The notes beneath the pieces were generated by a model. The model was not told the origin of the DNA and ran no database searches. It saw only the letters and a program-made list of their open reading frames with translations. From Halictus rubicundus (Eukaryota; Arthropoda; Insecta; Hymenoptera; Halictidae), in NCBI RefSeq assembly GCF_050948215.1, contig NC_135164.1:4779116-4843115 (forward strand): a stretch of DNA of 64,000 bases, written 5' to 3'. How positions within the stretch are numbered: the first letter of the stretch is position 1; each line of letters opens with the position of its first letter. A program made the translations under genes and the position numbers. Shown piece after piece: positions 1 to 13,475 of the stretch.

Positions 1-2260
1 CACGCTTTCGTAGATTCTCCTCGATCATAACACGACAATATCCGCAAGGAACTAGTTCAACGTCCTTTTATGTTTCTCCCGAACCGCATCCTCGCCGCTA
101 CGTTCTCGCGTCTTTCTCCGTTCCCGCGAAGTTCCACGGTTCTTGCGCTAGTTTTATTTCCCCCGTCTGTTCAGCTCTCTCGATCATGCTATCTGCGCCC
201 CGGTGTACCCTCCCCCCGCCCTTTCCCCCCTGCCTACAATATTCGCCTAACGAGTTTAATTAATCTTGTCGTTATTACGCCGCTCCTTGTATGCAAACCA
301 ACCGCTCGCTGGAGCCGATCGAACGATTGTGAAACGTCATTCAATGTCAGCGGGTTGAACGTTGGAAGAGCTCGCGGGATGTCGTGGTTCGTCGCGCCGC
401 GAGACACCAGGGGGACGTTATGCTCCGATGAGAGGAACGATCGATGAAATCGATCGATCGTGGCACGATGCGTCTCGTTGCGCGTCGATCCTCTGTGTTT
501 CCTGCTGCGCGGACATGATCGACTCGACGCTCGCCGCGCCGGTTCTCCCCGTTCCTCCTGGAAATTGTTGAAACTCGCGTTGCAGCCGAGCAGTTTGCGC
601 GCGCTATAAGTACCCGATGCGGTTACGCTGTTTTTAACCCCGTGCCACCCCTTCGACAACATCACCGTACGCAGCGTGTCCAATTGAGTGTCGCGGATGT
701 CCGGCTTATTATTGATAATAGGAGACAACGTTAAAGGAGAATGTTACTAACAATAGAACTACCAGACGAGCCAGTCGTTTCTAGTTTTTCCTTTCACGTT
801 GAAGTCGCAGACAAGTAGAGACATTTTATTTTGCTTTCTATTCTCCGAATACTTATTATCCGTATATTTGGATGTGTCTAGAATTTCTAGCAATTTGTTA
901 CATGGACGAATTTGGTAGTATAAGAATTTAGGTATCTCTAAGATAGCGTCCGTGTTGTAGAGTAATTACCGGCGGCGCCTTATAAGCACCGTTCAGGTGA
1001 AAAGGGCGAGTTTGAAGGTAATTTATTAGTTCAAGGGTGAAAGGTTAAAGACAACCTAAGCACACCACGTGCAAGCCACAAGTTCTTTTCATACCTCCGT
1101 ACAGTTAATCGAATCTAACCAAACAAACGACATTTGTTAACACTTTTTATTAAATATTCATGCTTGAAATCACGCATGCGTCATCACCTATATGACTGAT
1201 TAGTGAACAAAATTTTTTGAAGACTGGTAATAATGCTCGACTTCCAATAATTATAATACGGCTACCTTGCTATTCATTATAGAAGGAAAACGCGATAGCA
1301 TAATAAAACGACAATTTATTAAAACCGTGTTTCCTATTTTTGTTGAAAATTGTCATATCCTGTACGATTACCACCTTGTTTATTAATGGCCTTTAACCGA
1401 ACAACGACCACCGACTGAAACCTCCGGGAGGTTGCTCGGGCTGATGATCTCGACAGTATTCGAAAAAATGATCGGAGGTGGCTCTGCGTTTATGACCATA
1501 TATCCGTTTCGACTTCGTGGGATGTTTATGGATGCCGGCGGAGCGGCGAACGTGTTAAATCGATGATGGCACGTGACTATTGTTCTCTCCGTGGCATTGC
1601 CAGCGAGAAGGGGGTGAGCACAGTTCTCCATTCCGTAGCTCGAGAGCGTGCAAAATGGCGCGAACGCGACGCCGATGGTCGGCCTCGATAACCGGCGTTG
1701 CATATCGCGTCGTTCACAATGGGTCGCCCCGTTCCTTTGAAAGCAGAAATTGAATTAAAGTCGCGGCCCACGGTGACGAGGTGAAAACAACGAGACCGTT
1801 GTGCGCCGCAAGCAAGGTCGGCGAACACTGTTCTAGAAATAGCTGAAAGACGAGGGGGGGCCCCCGCGCCTTTGCATATACACGGTCCGCGGCCGTGATG
1901 CGTTCGATGGAACGTGAAAGTGCTGGAACGCCGCGCCGGCCGAAGAACGTCGATGTTAGGCGAATAAGACGATGTTTCGGTCGCTGCCCGCGTAAAGTAT
2001 TCTTTCCTTGTTGCCCCTCGACGTACACGGGATTCTTGTTACTTTAATTCTACAAGGCTCGCGACGAGCAACGAACGCTTCCCTATGATACATCGTGCGG
2101 CGAACTGGTACCATGATAATGCTGCGAGTTTCAATTTGCACAAATTGGAAGACAAATGATTGCAGCGGGAGACCGCAGTTATTGATTGTTTATCACCCCG
2201 CGGGACTCGTAATAGGGATGCTAACCTTGGCAAAAAGTATTTGATCAAACAAGTCAAGGG
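1..2260. other. No gene seen; mixed GC intergenic or intronic DNA
   Basis: Short open frames here overlap each other on both strands and show no recognisable domain, no consistent splice structure and no family resemblance. The first 650 bases and 1,400-2,050 are moderately GC-rich; the rest is AT-rich. I see no promoter or RNA gene that I can support. Confidence 0.6.
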
Positions 2261-2335
2261 TTTATTATTGGACTGCGGATTTTATGCATTTGTTACAACA
2301 GCTAAAAGATGGAAATACTCGAGGAGAATTCAAGG
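2261..2335. repeat. Fragment of a MITE family with ends like GGACTGCGGATTTTATGCAT
   Basis: The segment GGACTGCGGATTTTATGCAT recurs at about 12,597, and diverged forms occur at 6,188, 24,970, 25,250, 45,988, 46,215 and 48,060. At 24,965 and 45,982 the sequence is present as both inverted ends of a full element, so this copy is read as one broken end. Confidence 0.5.
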
Positions 2336-5300
2336 TCGAATTTACTATAAATATATTGAATAGTGTAGCGTATCAGTTGATAGTATAAAAATAGATCAGA
2401 TGATGATCTTGATATTGATATCCGGCGAGGAAAACATTTTCCCGATCATTCTCGAAACATGTTTTTACTGACACGATGCTAAACTACGCGATATCAATTC
2501 AATCTCGCTGAATTTTATGAAACCGACAGGACGCACACTATGCAAATGTGCATTAATGTGGATCCGTGTAGATGTTTGTTCTTGTTCAGCCATTGCATAC
2601 ATAAATAACTAAACTCAGCATCGCAACAGGATTTACCCTATTAAGGTCCAAGTACTGCCCAAGGGTACAAGTAAAACCCTGCCCATGTTCTTTTTTAAAG
2701 TAGAATTTAAATTAGAATGCAAATAGAATAATAAACCTTTCATGTTCATTTTCAATGACGTCCTGTAAAATAGGTAGGCGATGGAATTTTTATTCTTATA
2801 TTAATTTCCGATCCCTTTGCTATTACTGGTAATGCGAAACGAATTTTTGTCATTTTTGTTGTTGACAATTCATGTACATGTTATTCTCTGATTTTGTCAA
2901 TTGACACTTCTCTCGGAATGGGCTGGAGTGTCTGACTATCGTTTACCGTTTCTACTTTTCTGACAGACTTTTCGACATTTCTCAAATAGGTAGCTGTGTA
3001 TGAAACAGTTTGATGCTCCGTTTTCTCTTTGTTTTCATCCGTAAAATTGTGCGTTACCTTTTCGGGTTATAAGTTATGCAACCTTCGCATGAAAATTTGG
3101 TCAGAATTTCTAGAAATATCCGTCAGAATCGCACGATCAACCAGTTCAATTCTGCGTGACACCAAAATAGCTCTAACACTTTTGCAGCAAGACGGTTTGT
3201 TTTTCCAAAGAATTGGCCCAAGGTACGCTCATAACTGACGTTCATAATACCTGTCCACCGTACTCTGATTACAGCCTACCAAGTAACAGCGTGACCGGCA
3301 TAATTTTCAAACTAATCATAAACTCTTTCAGATATATAATTCATGCGGTATTATATTAATGTAATAAGGTGTCCAACCGCCGTCATTGTTTATAATAATT
3401 CACTTCTTCGAGGCATACCTTCTACTAAAACAACGCGCTCCAGGCAGACGCATCAATCGTTTTACAGATTTTGTAAGGATGCTGAAGATTTTCAGAACAT
3501 TTCGAAAGCGCTACAAGCTTTATTTTTTCGAGGGTAACTGTGAAGAAGTTTCTGAAAGTTAACGAGGAGGACCAATGACGCACAAAGGGTGCTCGCACAG
3601 GACACGGTTATTGGAAGGGCGAAAAGAAATGGAAAGAAAAGGAGGGAAAGCGAGAGCAGCATAGAAGCATAAAAGAGAAGAGTATGCAAATAAAATACAA
3701 AAGCGCAAAGACAAGCCATATGTCAGGGGTTCCGAGCGACTGGAGTACAGTGGCGAGGCTAGTGCGTTCATCAATGTCCTCGGGTCTCTTTTTCCAGAGG
3801 ATAGACGGCGACCGATGAACCCTTGGACCTCCCAAATTCACCGGAAGGCGATTGCGAAAACTGGCTGTCAGCGGGGCAGCGCGCCGAGTAAAAAGATGAT
3901 CGCTAGGAGGCATCGAGCGGCGGGCGCGGCGCAAAAACTCGGCCGCGAAAGGCGACCGATCCGTGGTGCGGACTATAAAGTCCGCGGGGGAACTTACATA
4001 TATTATTAGCCCGGCGCGGCGAGAGAAGGCCGTATAAACGTGTCCAAGGGTGACGTCCCGACATTCCGGTGCTTCGGGCGTACATGAACTCTGTGCTTTA
4101 ATGGGCTCGTTCTGTCTCGGCCGCTCTTCCCCGAGGCCCTCCTCTTCTCATCGTTTCGCGGGGGCTTTTCTTTCTCGGGCTTTCTACGCCCATGTCGGGA
4201 CCTCCCCCCGAGTCTCTCCCGGCGCAACCGCCGACAACCAGAAAGAGCACGCCGTGTGGTTGCACTCTCATGCAAATGACATTGACCGCCAGGAAGGAGG
4301 TTATCCTCCAATTAATCGAGTGCCGCCGTGTACCCCGTCAGTCTCTCGTGCCCTTCGAATCGCGGCAGAGTCGCGCGAGAAGATATTCCACCGGGAGGAT
4401 CCTCTCCGGTTATTAGCGGCCCCTCGATCCGAGCCCTCGACCTTCCCTGCTCTGATTATATTCATTTCGACCGCAACCTTCGACCGGAAAAATTCTTACC
4501 CGAGGCGAGCACCGGACGCTTCCGGCAACCCGACACGATCCCGCCGGTCTTTTAATCGCCGCCACGGTTTAAATGGAAAATCCTGACGCTGCGCAGCGCC
4601 AATGGAATGCCGGCAGGAACTTCCGAGCCCGACGGAACACCGCCGACAGCCAGATCTCCGGAAACTGGCAGGAATTGTTTCCCCGGAGATTCGCTCGCGG
4701 CCCTTTTCACAGGGACACCAGGGATTTGGTTACACGCCGAGATACTGCAATTTCTGCTGGACTTCGGTTAAGAAAGTTTGACGTTGATAAACTGCGAGAG
4801 ATTTATGCTTTTCTCTCCGCCATATTTTCAATTTTCAAATTGTCTATAAAAACGCGAACCTGCATAGATATTCGCAGTTTCGCAGCCCCGCGTGAACGTT
4901 ATCACGTAATTTCCTATAATCGATAACTGTATTCAAAAGGAATATCATGAAAATATATTTATACTTGAAGATCGATATATTCAGGAATTCGAGCTTACGT
5001 CACCGTTGTGCTTTCCCACGACATTTTATTAAGGCGTTACGCAGACGAAAGTACGCGTGCACTCTGAATTTCTCGTAAACATGCATATTCGCTTTTTAGT
5101 GCTCTATTTCGTCTAGTTCGACGTCAAATTTATTCCAGCATAAAACTGTATTTTCCTTGACGACTTTACTTTTCGAAAACGCATATTTCTCATCGTAAAG
5201 TGACATGGAAAGATGGACGCTCTCCCGTAATTGTGTTTATTTATCAAACAGGATAGAATTCAATTTATTATTATGACCCGTAATTACCGTAAAAAAAAAC

Positions 5301-6605
5301 GACAATCACATTCATACTCAGCTCACGAAAACGAGTAGAATGACGTATAACGAATGTCAAGAGATCGGGGAGGGGAAAGTCGCGAAACACGAATTTTGTT
5401 GAACTTTTTCGGGTATTTTCTCGTTTGGAATTTCGCGGAAGCGATCAAGTGGGCGCGATGGAGGAGCTAATAAAGAAGATGGCGCACGAGACAGCTTGGT
5501 GCCGGACGCGGAATTAAAGATGTTCTCAGCCCGATCTTCCGGTCAGAAGTCACGTCCCGCGGGAATCAAAGATGATGTCGTGACTTGATCGAGGGTCACG
5601 CGAGGACCGTCGCGATTCTTCATGAACGCCGTCATAGCGGCTGCGCAACTGCTTAACTGCGTTCCCTTGAGAATTATTGCGCTTACAGGGTCGCACGTTC
5701 TGACGACGATAGAGCGCAATAGGGAGCCGCGGCTGGAAATTGTCGGCTACGTTCGACGAAGGCGGGAACGCCGAAGGTTGCAGTTACACCCGATATAAAT
5801 GACGATGGTTCCGCAGATGAACGGTAATACAGTCGGCACTTTGGCACGTGCAATAAAACACCCCATGAAGTTCACGCTGCGCGTGACAAGAGCCACCGAC
5901 GGGGTGTTGCTTCGGATTCGTGAAATGATAGGCTTCGGCGGTTCTCGGAGCTCATTTCGGAAAAATTGTTTCGCCTCGTTCATGACTTTGCAGCCTGAAA
6001 TACCACTGGAATTAGCATTCTCGAATAAGAGTATGTTAGATAGTAGCCGGCATGTTCGCGACAAGCTACGGGAAAGTGTCCATATAAGAATCTGGACAAG
6101 GTGCTACGTCATGAGTAGGCGTTCTTTTTACATCGGAATTATCGAAAGAACAGGTTCCGGATTTTTTATTCAGAAATTATTGGTAATCATTAGACTTGCA
6201 GATTTTTATGTGAAATAAAAGTGTTCCAAGCTAGTTGTTCCAAACAGGAATCACGTGAAAACTTATTTCCTCTTCTAATAACTTTAACCAGTTCGACATA
6301 GTATGACGGTATTTTTTAATTCTTCAAGTATTTTAATTGGATCGGGTTTCGTCTACTCGTCTTTATCATAAACGTTACCAGATGTGACTCGAATACTTCC
6401 TTCGATATATTTCTATTTGAAAAAAGATACAATGAAGAACTGCTTCTTGTACCTGTTAATTTTCAAAAGGAAAAAAGCAACTTCGATTTCTCAGTCCGCC
6501 TTGTATAAAGAAAAGAGACTTTCAAAAACTGAATTCACCTTTTTCGCTTATAACCGAGACGGGTTTGTTTAATTTTGTCAAGTGATGTACGTATCTGGTA
6601 TTGAA
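2336..6605. other. No gene seen; contains a GC-rich block at about 3,750-4,750
   Basis: AT-rich flanks surround a GC-rich stretch (about 3,750-4,750) that is open in several frames on both strands, which is expected from base composition alone. No domain or start-plus-splice pattern supports a gene. A purine-rich run lies near 3,600-3,660. A short fragment of the ACTGCGGATTTTATG MITE family lies at about 6,188-6,230. Confidence 0.5.
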
Positions 6606-6854
6606 TTAACCCTTTGCACTCGGCGCTATATTCATTCTATGACTAAATTTTTCTTCCGTCTTAGAATATTTTCATTTTATCCATACGAAACTGATCCGAT
6701 TTCCACATATAACATTTAAAAGTTTAGTAATCTATTAAATACAAATTTTGTAATGTAACAAATATTTTGTAAAATTTTTCGTAATTTCTTTGAAATAATG
6801 CCACAACAATTTCTAGTGGTGCTTCAGAGTCACCACTCGAGTGCAAAGGGTTAA
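6606..6854. mobile_element. TTAA-flanked MITE, piggyBac type, family with TTAACCCTTTGCACTCG ends
   Basis: The element begins TTAACCCTTTGCACTCG and ends with its exact inverse CGAGTGCAAAGGGTTAA, giving a 17-bp perfect terminal inverted repeat bounded by TTAA at both sides. It is about 249 bp, AT-rich inside, and has no coding capacity. TTAA target duplication is the hallmark of piggyBac transposition. A second copy lies in the opposite orientation at 50,144-50,393, and the interiors align along most of their length. Confidence 0.85.
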
Positions 6855-7488
6855 AAGATCTAGAATGAAAAGATCCACATGGAACTGACTTCTGCCGCGA
6901 AACATAGTGTCAGAAGTGGCCGAAGGCGTTGCCGGGTTAAGTATCGCTAACTTCCCGTGGCTGGTTTACAGCCTCCAATAGGAGAATCCTTACCGTACAC
7001 ACAGTTATTTGATCGCATGCTCTCGGTGGTGGTATTATTCAACGGCCGCGTAAACCGAATAAAACCAGCCGAGATGCAAGGAAGTAGGCAGACGTTCGGT
7101 GAGCGCCGCGAGAGATAACAACCCCGCCCGTAATTACAACAATACTAATGATAACACAGGACCCCGGTCTTCAGCAAACAAATCAATGTATAGAATGTAA
7201 TCAAGTGCTCACGATCTCGTTGTCCCTCTCCACCCTTCTGTGTCTCGAATACAACCGCGGCCGCTATAGCGGAACGTGTAATTTGACCGTGAAGAAACGC
7301 TGCTCGGAGCAACGACAGGGAATAGAAACTTGCTGAAAGCAATTGTACCTATCTCTCCCCTCTTGAACCGTGCATTCCCGTAGCCACGGATGCCACGTCC
7401 CGTAATTACAGGATATCTGGAAACTCCGACACAGCACGGCCCGAGACTTTGTCTTACCCATATTCCGTTTCGCCGTGTAGACCATCTT

Positions 7489-7541
<53 letters not shown>

Positions 7542-8900
7542 CTTTCTCTAGCTCGTCCGGCCCGGTTAGATTCTGAAGAAACCAGAACAAGCCGATAATT
7601 TAGCGGTTTTGTTACTTCTTGGCCACCGCTACCTTCACCGATCGTTGAGTTTTACATGCTCAAAGCCACCGTGTGCGCGATCCTCTCGGCGTTCTCTCTC
7701 TCCAGTTCTGTCTCTACCGTTCCGCGCTCGTCATGGTGTCTGGCGTTATCGTTCTTCGTTCGCCAGCTTTCCGTCTCTGTTTTCGAGGAAATTGTTCCAG
7801 CCGGGTAGAAATATATTTCTGCTTCTTCTCTGTGCAAATTGGATTCGGTAAAATCGGTCTCTAACCGGTTGCACTCTGAATTTTACGATTTTATATTCCT
7901 AACAGCTCCCTATCGTTTCAAGGACTGTTCCTCACTTGTTACCGTAACTACCAATAATCGTGAGTTTATAGGAACAGCCGATTTCATTCGGACTCGTCGC
8001 TGAATAAGAAACTCGACTGTAGAAAATTTCGACCTTCGTTGCTCGTACGGTTCAAGGGCAGGTTAAATTCCTTTCTCGCAGCTGAAATTTTGGATTCTGT
8101 TCGGCATCGTGTGCGCTTCGAGACGCAACGGAAGGGTTCGCCGTAGAGTGGTTTCGTCGAAGCGCAGTTTCGATTTCTATGCTTCCCTCGGCCGGCACTT
8201 ATTATTCCATCGTTCCCCGGCCGCGAACGGTATTCAACGAACCGGGATTTACGAGTTCGACCGAAAGAACGGCGATTACGCGCGCCATAGGCGTGTTTCT
8301 TTGTACAAGGATCCCGGTTCCTGACCGCAGCCAACTGGCGATCGCGTATGCAACCGGAGGAGCTTCTTCCTCGTGGATATCGGTAGCTCGGCTCTCTCGG
8401 GACCCGGCGGAAGAAATGGGACGAAGAAGGGGCGCAAGAACCGCAGTTGTTGCGCCGCGGCACGATCAGGTTAATTATTAGTTAGCCCTTTCTGTATGGC
8501 ATCCGTATATCTTAGGGACTTTTTCGCCTCGCGGGGGAAAAATAGCCGGCCAGCTTAGAACCCCGTGCTGTGGGAGGTCCCGACGGATGGAAATAGATTC
8601 CGTGGGAATGCTCCGACCGCCCGCGTCTATTCCACGACCGCGCCAGTTTACTTTGAGGGTTGCCTCGCCCGTCCTTTGGGGATGAGAGACCGTTTGACAT
8701 CCCGGTTCATGTTTTTACGTCCCACCCTAGCTATTTTTACTCCGCGCCAAACACATGATTTCAGATCAATGGGATCTTAAATTGTTTGCGTTTACTCTGC
8801 CACGAAGGTGTCCACACAAACTTTAAAATGATGAGGGTTCTTTGACAGCGGACCTAACGATGCGGGCTCTTTCGAAAACCTACAAATCTAATTTAAACTC
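6855..8900. other. No gene seen; contains a (TC)n microsatellite
   Basis: Open frames at 7,609-8,780 on both strands overlap heavily and lack any recognisable feature. The only clear structure is the dinucleotide run at 7,494-7,538. Confidence 0.55.
7494..7538. repeat. (TC)n microsatellite
   Basis: About 22 uninterrupted TC units. On the minus strand this reads as an Arg-Glu run in an open frame, which is an artefact of the repeat. Confidence 0.97.
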
Positions 8901-9121
8901 TTAACACTTTGAACGCCAAACTAGAAACCCCAAAAATTCCATAAAATCAAAGTAAGTTATTTAATGAAATAAAAATCGAAAAAAATTTAATGTACGATAC
9001 TGAGTAATCCTCCAACTTTCTTGCATGTTACAGATCCTTATCAAGTTTAGTACAATGAATATATCAACGTAAAAATAATTCCGTCAGCCACATATGGCTG
9101 ACGTGGCGTTCAACGTGTTAA
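8901..9121. mobile_element. TTAA-flanked MITE, family with TTAACACTTTGAACGCCA ends, copy 1
   Basis: Begins TTAACACTTTGAACGCCA and ends TGGCGTTCAACGTGTTAA; the two ends are inverse complements with one difference. TTAA bounds both sides, as for piggyBac insertions. It is about 221 bp and non-coding. Copy 2 at 22,523-22,761 is in the same orientation and aligns end to end, except for roughly 18 bp missing here. Near the right end CGTCAGCCACATATGGCTGACG forms an almost perfect palindrome. Confidence 0.85.
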
Positions 9122-12100
9122 ATTAATATTCGCTGGGTAACAGTTTCTCTTCTAATATTGATAGATGCAGATTGCGACGACCTTGAATAGTAAAATACAA
9201 ATTTTGAAAACAGAAAATATCCCCATTTCATATTTTTACTCGCAACTTCCAATAAAACAATCGTGAGAATATTACCAGCAAAACTAGTAAAATATTCGAT
9301 TCGATTAACAAGTTTTCCTCCATCGTTTTTACAAATAAATAAGTCTGATGGTACGTACTGTTGTTGAAAAGAATGAATAAAAGACGGAAAATGTACTAGA
9401 TTTAATTAGCCTTCCATTTGCTCGTACGTTGCGTGTTTACGTTTAAAGTAATCCTGGTTACTACGGGCCATTAAAGTTCACTTAAAAGTTCGTCTTTCCA
9501 CACGATGTAGACTACTTCATTTATTCGCGAAACTAATCGTATCAAGGCAAACCTTATTTCCATTCGAAATGTTCAATCGTAATTTCTTCGACATGGAACT
9601 CCACCTTCTCTGGTTGAATTCTTGATCAACAACTTCTTCTTTTTTCAGGCACGGTCATTAGAGAGAACTTGGTTCTCTACCAATTAAGATTCAACTTATT
9701 AAAACTTGAGCACGGTAAACAACTCGGCCGTAACGACTCTTAAACTTAAGAAAGTAATTGGAATCTTGTAAAATCTCGAGCAAACTACAGAGTACTATTT
9801 TAACCCTCGGACTCCTGCGAGTTCTAGGCCTATGGCGGAGTCATTTCTGACCCGCACCGATATTTCATTAGTTTTCTTTCGGTATAAGACGACTGCTCGG
9901 GACTGGCTTTCGTCGTGTTTCGGATGAAGAAGAAGAAGAGGGAATAGCGATTTTTTTACTTCGGAATAAGAAAGTGTCGTCTTATATCGGAATAAAATTG
10001 TACATATTGACGGTCGCTCGAGCTTACCCCCACCACAACGGGTCACTAATGACTCATTACACAGTACAATACTCTAGAGCTTCGCTGTCCTTTTCTTTGT
10101 TCGGCGTGGATCAAAGAATCTCATGGCCGATCTATGTCCCTGACTAGACCCGTCTTTTGGACATATATCGAGTAAGGACTGCATTTCTAGAGCATATTAT
10201 AAAATGTTAAAATACTTCATAATTAAATCTTGTTTAAAACACACTGAAAATGTTTCAGGTTGGATGGATCTACACAAACTCTCGTTCGAAAGTATTAGTT
10301 TATAAAAAGCTCATTAAACGTAATAATACCTATCGATTCTTTCGTTGAGATAAAAAGGGGAAAGATGCATCGAATTCCGTTCGAGTTTTTGCGCAATTAC
10401 GTATAATTTTCTTGCCGCAGCACTAACCGGATAAAATCCAGAATTTGCCGGCGACCGTCCGATACAATGTTGATATTAAATTACAATGTAGGAAAGAAGC
10501 TCGCGCGCACACCCGAAACAAGGATTCATGGCGGATCGTTCGTTGTATACACGAGATCGGTATTTCAGCAATCTCTCCTCGGCGAGAGATGTACTCGCGA
10601 AGTTCCCCGGCAAAGATAAAACTCCGATTATCCTCGGGAAAAATCCGGAACACGTGTCATAAATTACACGCGCGGACGCTATCACGGCTCGGTGAAATAT
10701 CGCGCGGCGAAATGAAGCAACAAGAGGCCACCGATTTCCAGGGAGATCGGCGGAGAGAGGCCGAGTCACGGCGGAAAAAGAGGAACGGAAATTCTGTATC
10801 GGCCGATCGTCGGCCAGCGCGAATGGGGCGCCATAGGCGAATACCGTTGGATCGGGAGAGATCGGTCAAAGAAAGGAGGACGACCGTGAATCGCAGATCG
10901 TGAATCGCGAACGGTGCGCCGTGCTATCGTGGCTTTAGATCGTCGAGTATGCTGGACGAATCGTGTACACGAGAACGCGTGCGATAGAACCGCTCGAACG
11001 CAACCTGAGAAACTGAGAACACTGAAAACTATTCTACCCGTGTAGCATGATATCAATTAACCGAAGCAACTTCGAGATCGATCGAGTTAAAGTTCGTTTG
11101 CTCGGGCTTAGAAGGTGTGCAACCTTCCGAACGTAAAACACTATTGTTTGATTCACGGTGTTGCAAACTCTCAGGTACAAAAATATTTCAATATTTTATT
11201 TGTTTATTTATGTGCCCATCCAAATTTTTAACCATTTTTTTTTTTAAATACATACCCAAAGAAATATATTCGTCGAACAATTTGTAAATGAATTGCAAAT
11301 TAGTTATGCTCTGTAAATGCTTAAGCACGCGCAGTTAATTATTAATGAGCAATTCTAAGCATTCCAAAAGTTGAATGCTAGACGCATTAACTTTTACAAT
11401 ATTCCCTCCCCGTTCTGATCATTACTTTACGCAATGCAATAGTTTCGCTGCTGTGTCCTATTTTCTCATGGGAAACATGATTATGCAAAATTATGGAGAA
11501 AAAGAGGTGTCGAATGGGAAGATATAGAATTTTCTAAATGCTTCGCATATAAGAAGAAGATTGATAATTAAATCGATAAAACACGAGAATTAAAGCGTCC
11601 CATCTCCCGTCCAATTAATTTTGCTCGGACAGTTATAGAGTGCTTAACAGCCATTTACCATCCATAATGCAACGCTTCGACGCCTTTAGTCTTCGGCAGA
11701 GGACTTTTCTACTAATACCGGAGCCGAGTTTTGCAGTTCCCACTTCAGCGAAATGAAATCTGTTGATTTATGGTTGACCGGACGAGCGGAATACAATAAC
11801 CGAACGGCACACGCTAACAATGCAATATTCGCCGTCATCGGAAGCGGCGGTCATTTAAAACGCCATTATTTATGTTCCGCGAGCTCGCTGCGACGTCGTG
11901 AGAGCAGCATCGGTTTGATTTACAACTGCGTTCTTAATATAACATGCTTCAAACGCATTTGCATCGCAGATGGCAGATGCGGGGCTTTTTATCCGGCAGC
12001 ATGAATTGCTCAAGGTCGCCGGTGCTCGTAACCTTTGTAGTTGAAAATTTATAGCCGGGAATGCCCTTGTCAGCTGGTAATCATCCTGGGCACGGCCGTG

Positions 12101-12584
12101 CAACGCTCGTAACGTTCGACGGTTCCTGCAAGAAAGGACGAACAAATCCTTGTTCACGGGCAACCGCGGCTGTCCCTGGGATCCCTCGAATCTATTTCGC
12201 TGATTCTTTGCCCTCGAACTTCCCCTGCGAACTACTCCTCCCCCCCCCCTCGCTTCATTTTCCTTCGCGTCTATTACCGTCGCTACGCGGCGAAACGCAA
12301 CGAACGCACATAAAACGGGACCGAAGGCAAGGCTAACAAGCGCAATAGCGCATCGTCTTGTCTTTCTCCGCGTGCTCGTAAACTCGCAACCCCTCGCCAC
12401 CGTAATTCAATCTCGTCCTGTTCGCGAACTTCGCCAGCACGTACGCGAACAGTCGCCAACTGCTCTCTACTCTCGGACATTAATCGACCATTCTGCATCG
12501 ATAAGTGTTCGAGTTTCGAACACATATTTGCTCGAAACATCCGACGGAGAATTCACTACATCTCGTGGGGACGCATCAAATGCA
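9122..12584. other. No gene seen; possible TTAA-type repeat start at 9,799
   Basis: TTAACCCTCGGACTCC at 9,799 resembles the start of a TTAA-class MITE but I could not find a matching inverted end. A segment at about 10,126-10,180 (GATCTATGTC ... GACATATATCGAG) resembles the right end of the 57,192-57,413 MITE. Open frames at 10,445-11,056 and 11,870-12,540 overlap on opposite strands with no recognisable domain. Confidence 0.5.
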
Positions 12585-12665
12585 AAGGATTGTCACTGGA
12601 CTGCGGATTTTATGCATTTATGCCAATAGTGAGTAGGTGCAATCCGAAACAGTAAAAAGATTAAG
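12585..12665. repeat. Fragment of the GGACTGCGGATTTTATGCAT MITE family
   Basis: Sequence GGACTGCGGATTTTATGCAT followed by a conserved tail (GTGAG, then AAACAGTAAAAAGATTA) matches the fragment at about 48,055-48,125, where the tail reads similarly. No second inverted end is present nearby. Confidence 0.55.
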
Positions 12666-12716
12666 GATTAATGAGCAAAACAAGTTTTACTTAGCTCCTA
12701 TAGGTTGCAATCGATG

Positions 12717-13475
12717 TATAGGGTTCTTCAATAGAAACATAACGTTTTTGTTTTTTAATATCGAACGTAACCTAAAACTTTTTTATGATTTCTCAATGTA
12801 AAATAGTCTGTGAAGGTTTACATTTTTATAATATGGTAAAGTTTACAATCGAACAGCGGTTGGAAATCGTCAAATCTTACTACCGAAATTCCGAATCAAT
12901 AGTCGCAACATTATGAGCATAACTGCCATGTTACGGTCAATGGAGTTCGCTATCGTGCCATGTTGGAAGAGTATTTTTGGCCAGAATTAGATGGATTTGA
13001 CATAGGGGATATGTGGTTCCAACAAGATGGTGCCACAAGTCACACAGCTGGTCAAACAATTGATTTATTGTAAACGAAATTCGGTAATCGCTTAATCTCG
13101 AGAAATGGTCCTGTCGAATGGCCGCCTCGCTCATGTGATTTGACGCCGTTGGATTTTTTCTTGTGGGGTTACCTTAAGTCAAAGGTGTATGCCAACCATC
13201 CAAGGACGTTAGGCGACCTCAAGAACAATATTCAACAAGAAATTAACAACATTCCGGCTGATATGTGTGGGAGAGTAGTTGAAAATTGGAGACAACGAAT
13301 CGAATGCTGCCGTCGTGCCCGTGGAGGTCATATGAACAACATCGAATTCCACACATAATTCAATAAAAATGTAAAGTGTGTACTACAACCCTAATAAATT
13401 TCAGCGCGATATTTCAATTATTATGTGTTTGTTTTTTAACTTAAAGTTGTTATGTCCCTACTGAAAACCCCTATA
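12717..13475 (+). mobile_element. Internally deleted Tc1/mariner-IS630 class transposon
   Basis: The ends TATAGGGTTCTTCAATAG and CTACTGAAAACCCCTATA extend to a 27-bp terminal inverted repeat with 5 mismatches, bounded by TA as expected for this superfamily. Inside are the first 27 codons and the last third of a transposase, fused by a deletion that removed the middle. The whole copy is about 759 bp, so it cannot encode active enzyme. Confidence 0.85.
12833..13358 (+). pseudogene. Truncated transposase of the IS630/Tc1/mariner superfamily
   Basis: An ATG at 12,833 opens 27 codons (ending SESIVATL) that resemble the N-terminal helix-turn-helix of insect mariner-like transposases, then a TGA at 12,914. 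From about 12,918 another frame gives the C-terminal part of the catalytic domain, with QQDGATSHTA and then CDLTPLDFFLWGYLK, broken by a TAA (probably from CAA) at about 13,071. Counting that stop as one residue, 41 residues separate the two visible catalytic aspartates. The first catalytic Asp is lost with the deleted middle. The frame ends at TAA 13,356-13,358. This is a dead gene. Confidence 0.85.

Noticed and set aside
7264..7590. Minus-strand frame with an Arg-Glu repeat
   Set aside because: Produced entirely by the (TC)n microsatellite; no domain outside it.
9799..10060. Possible MITE starting TTAACCCTCGGACTCC
   Set aside because: The right side has GGGTCACTAATGACTC but no inverse of the left end, so boundaries cannot be set.
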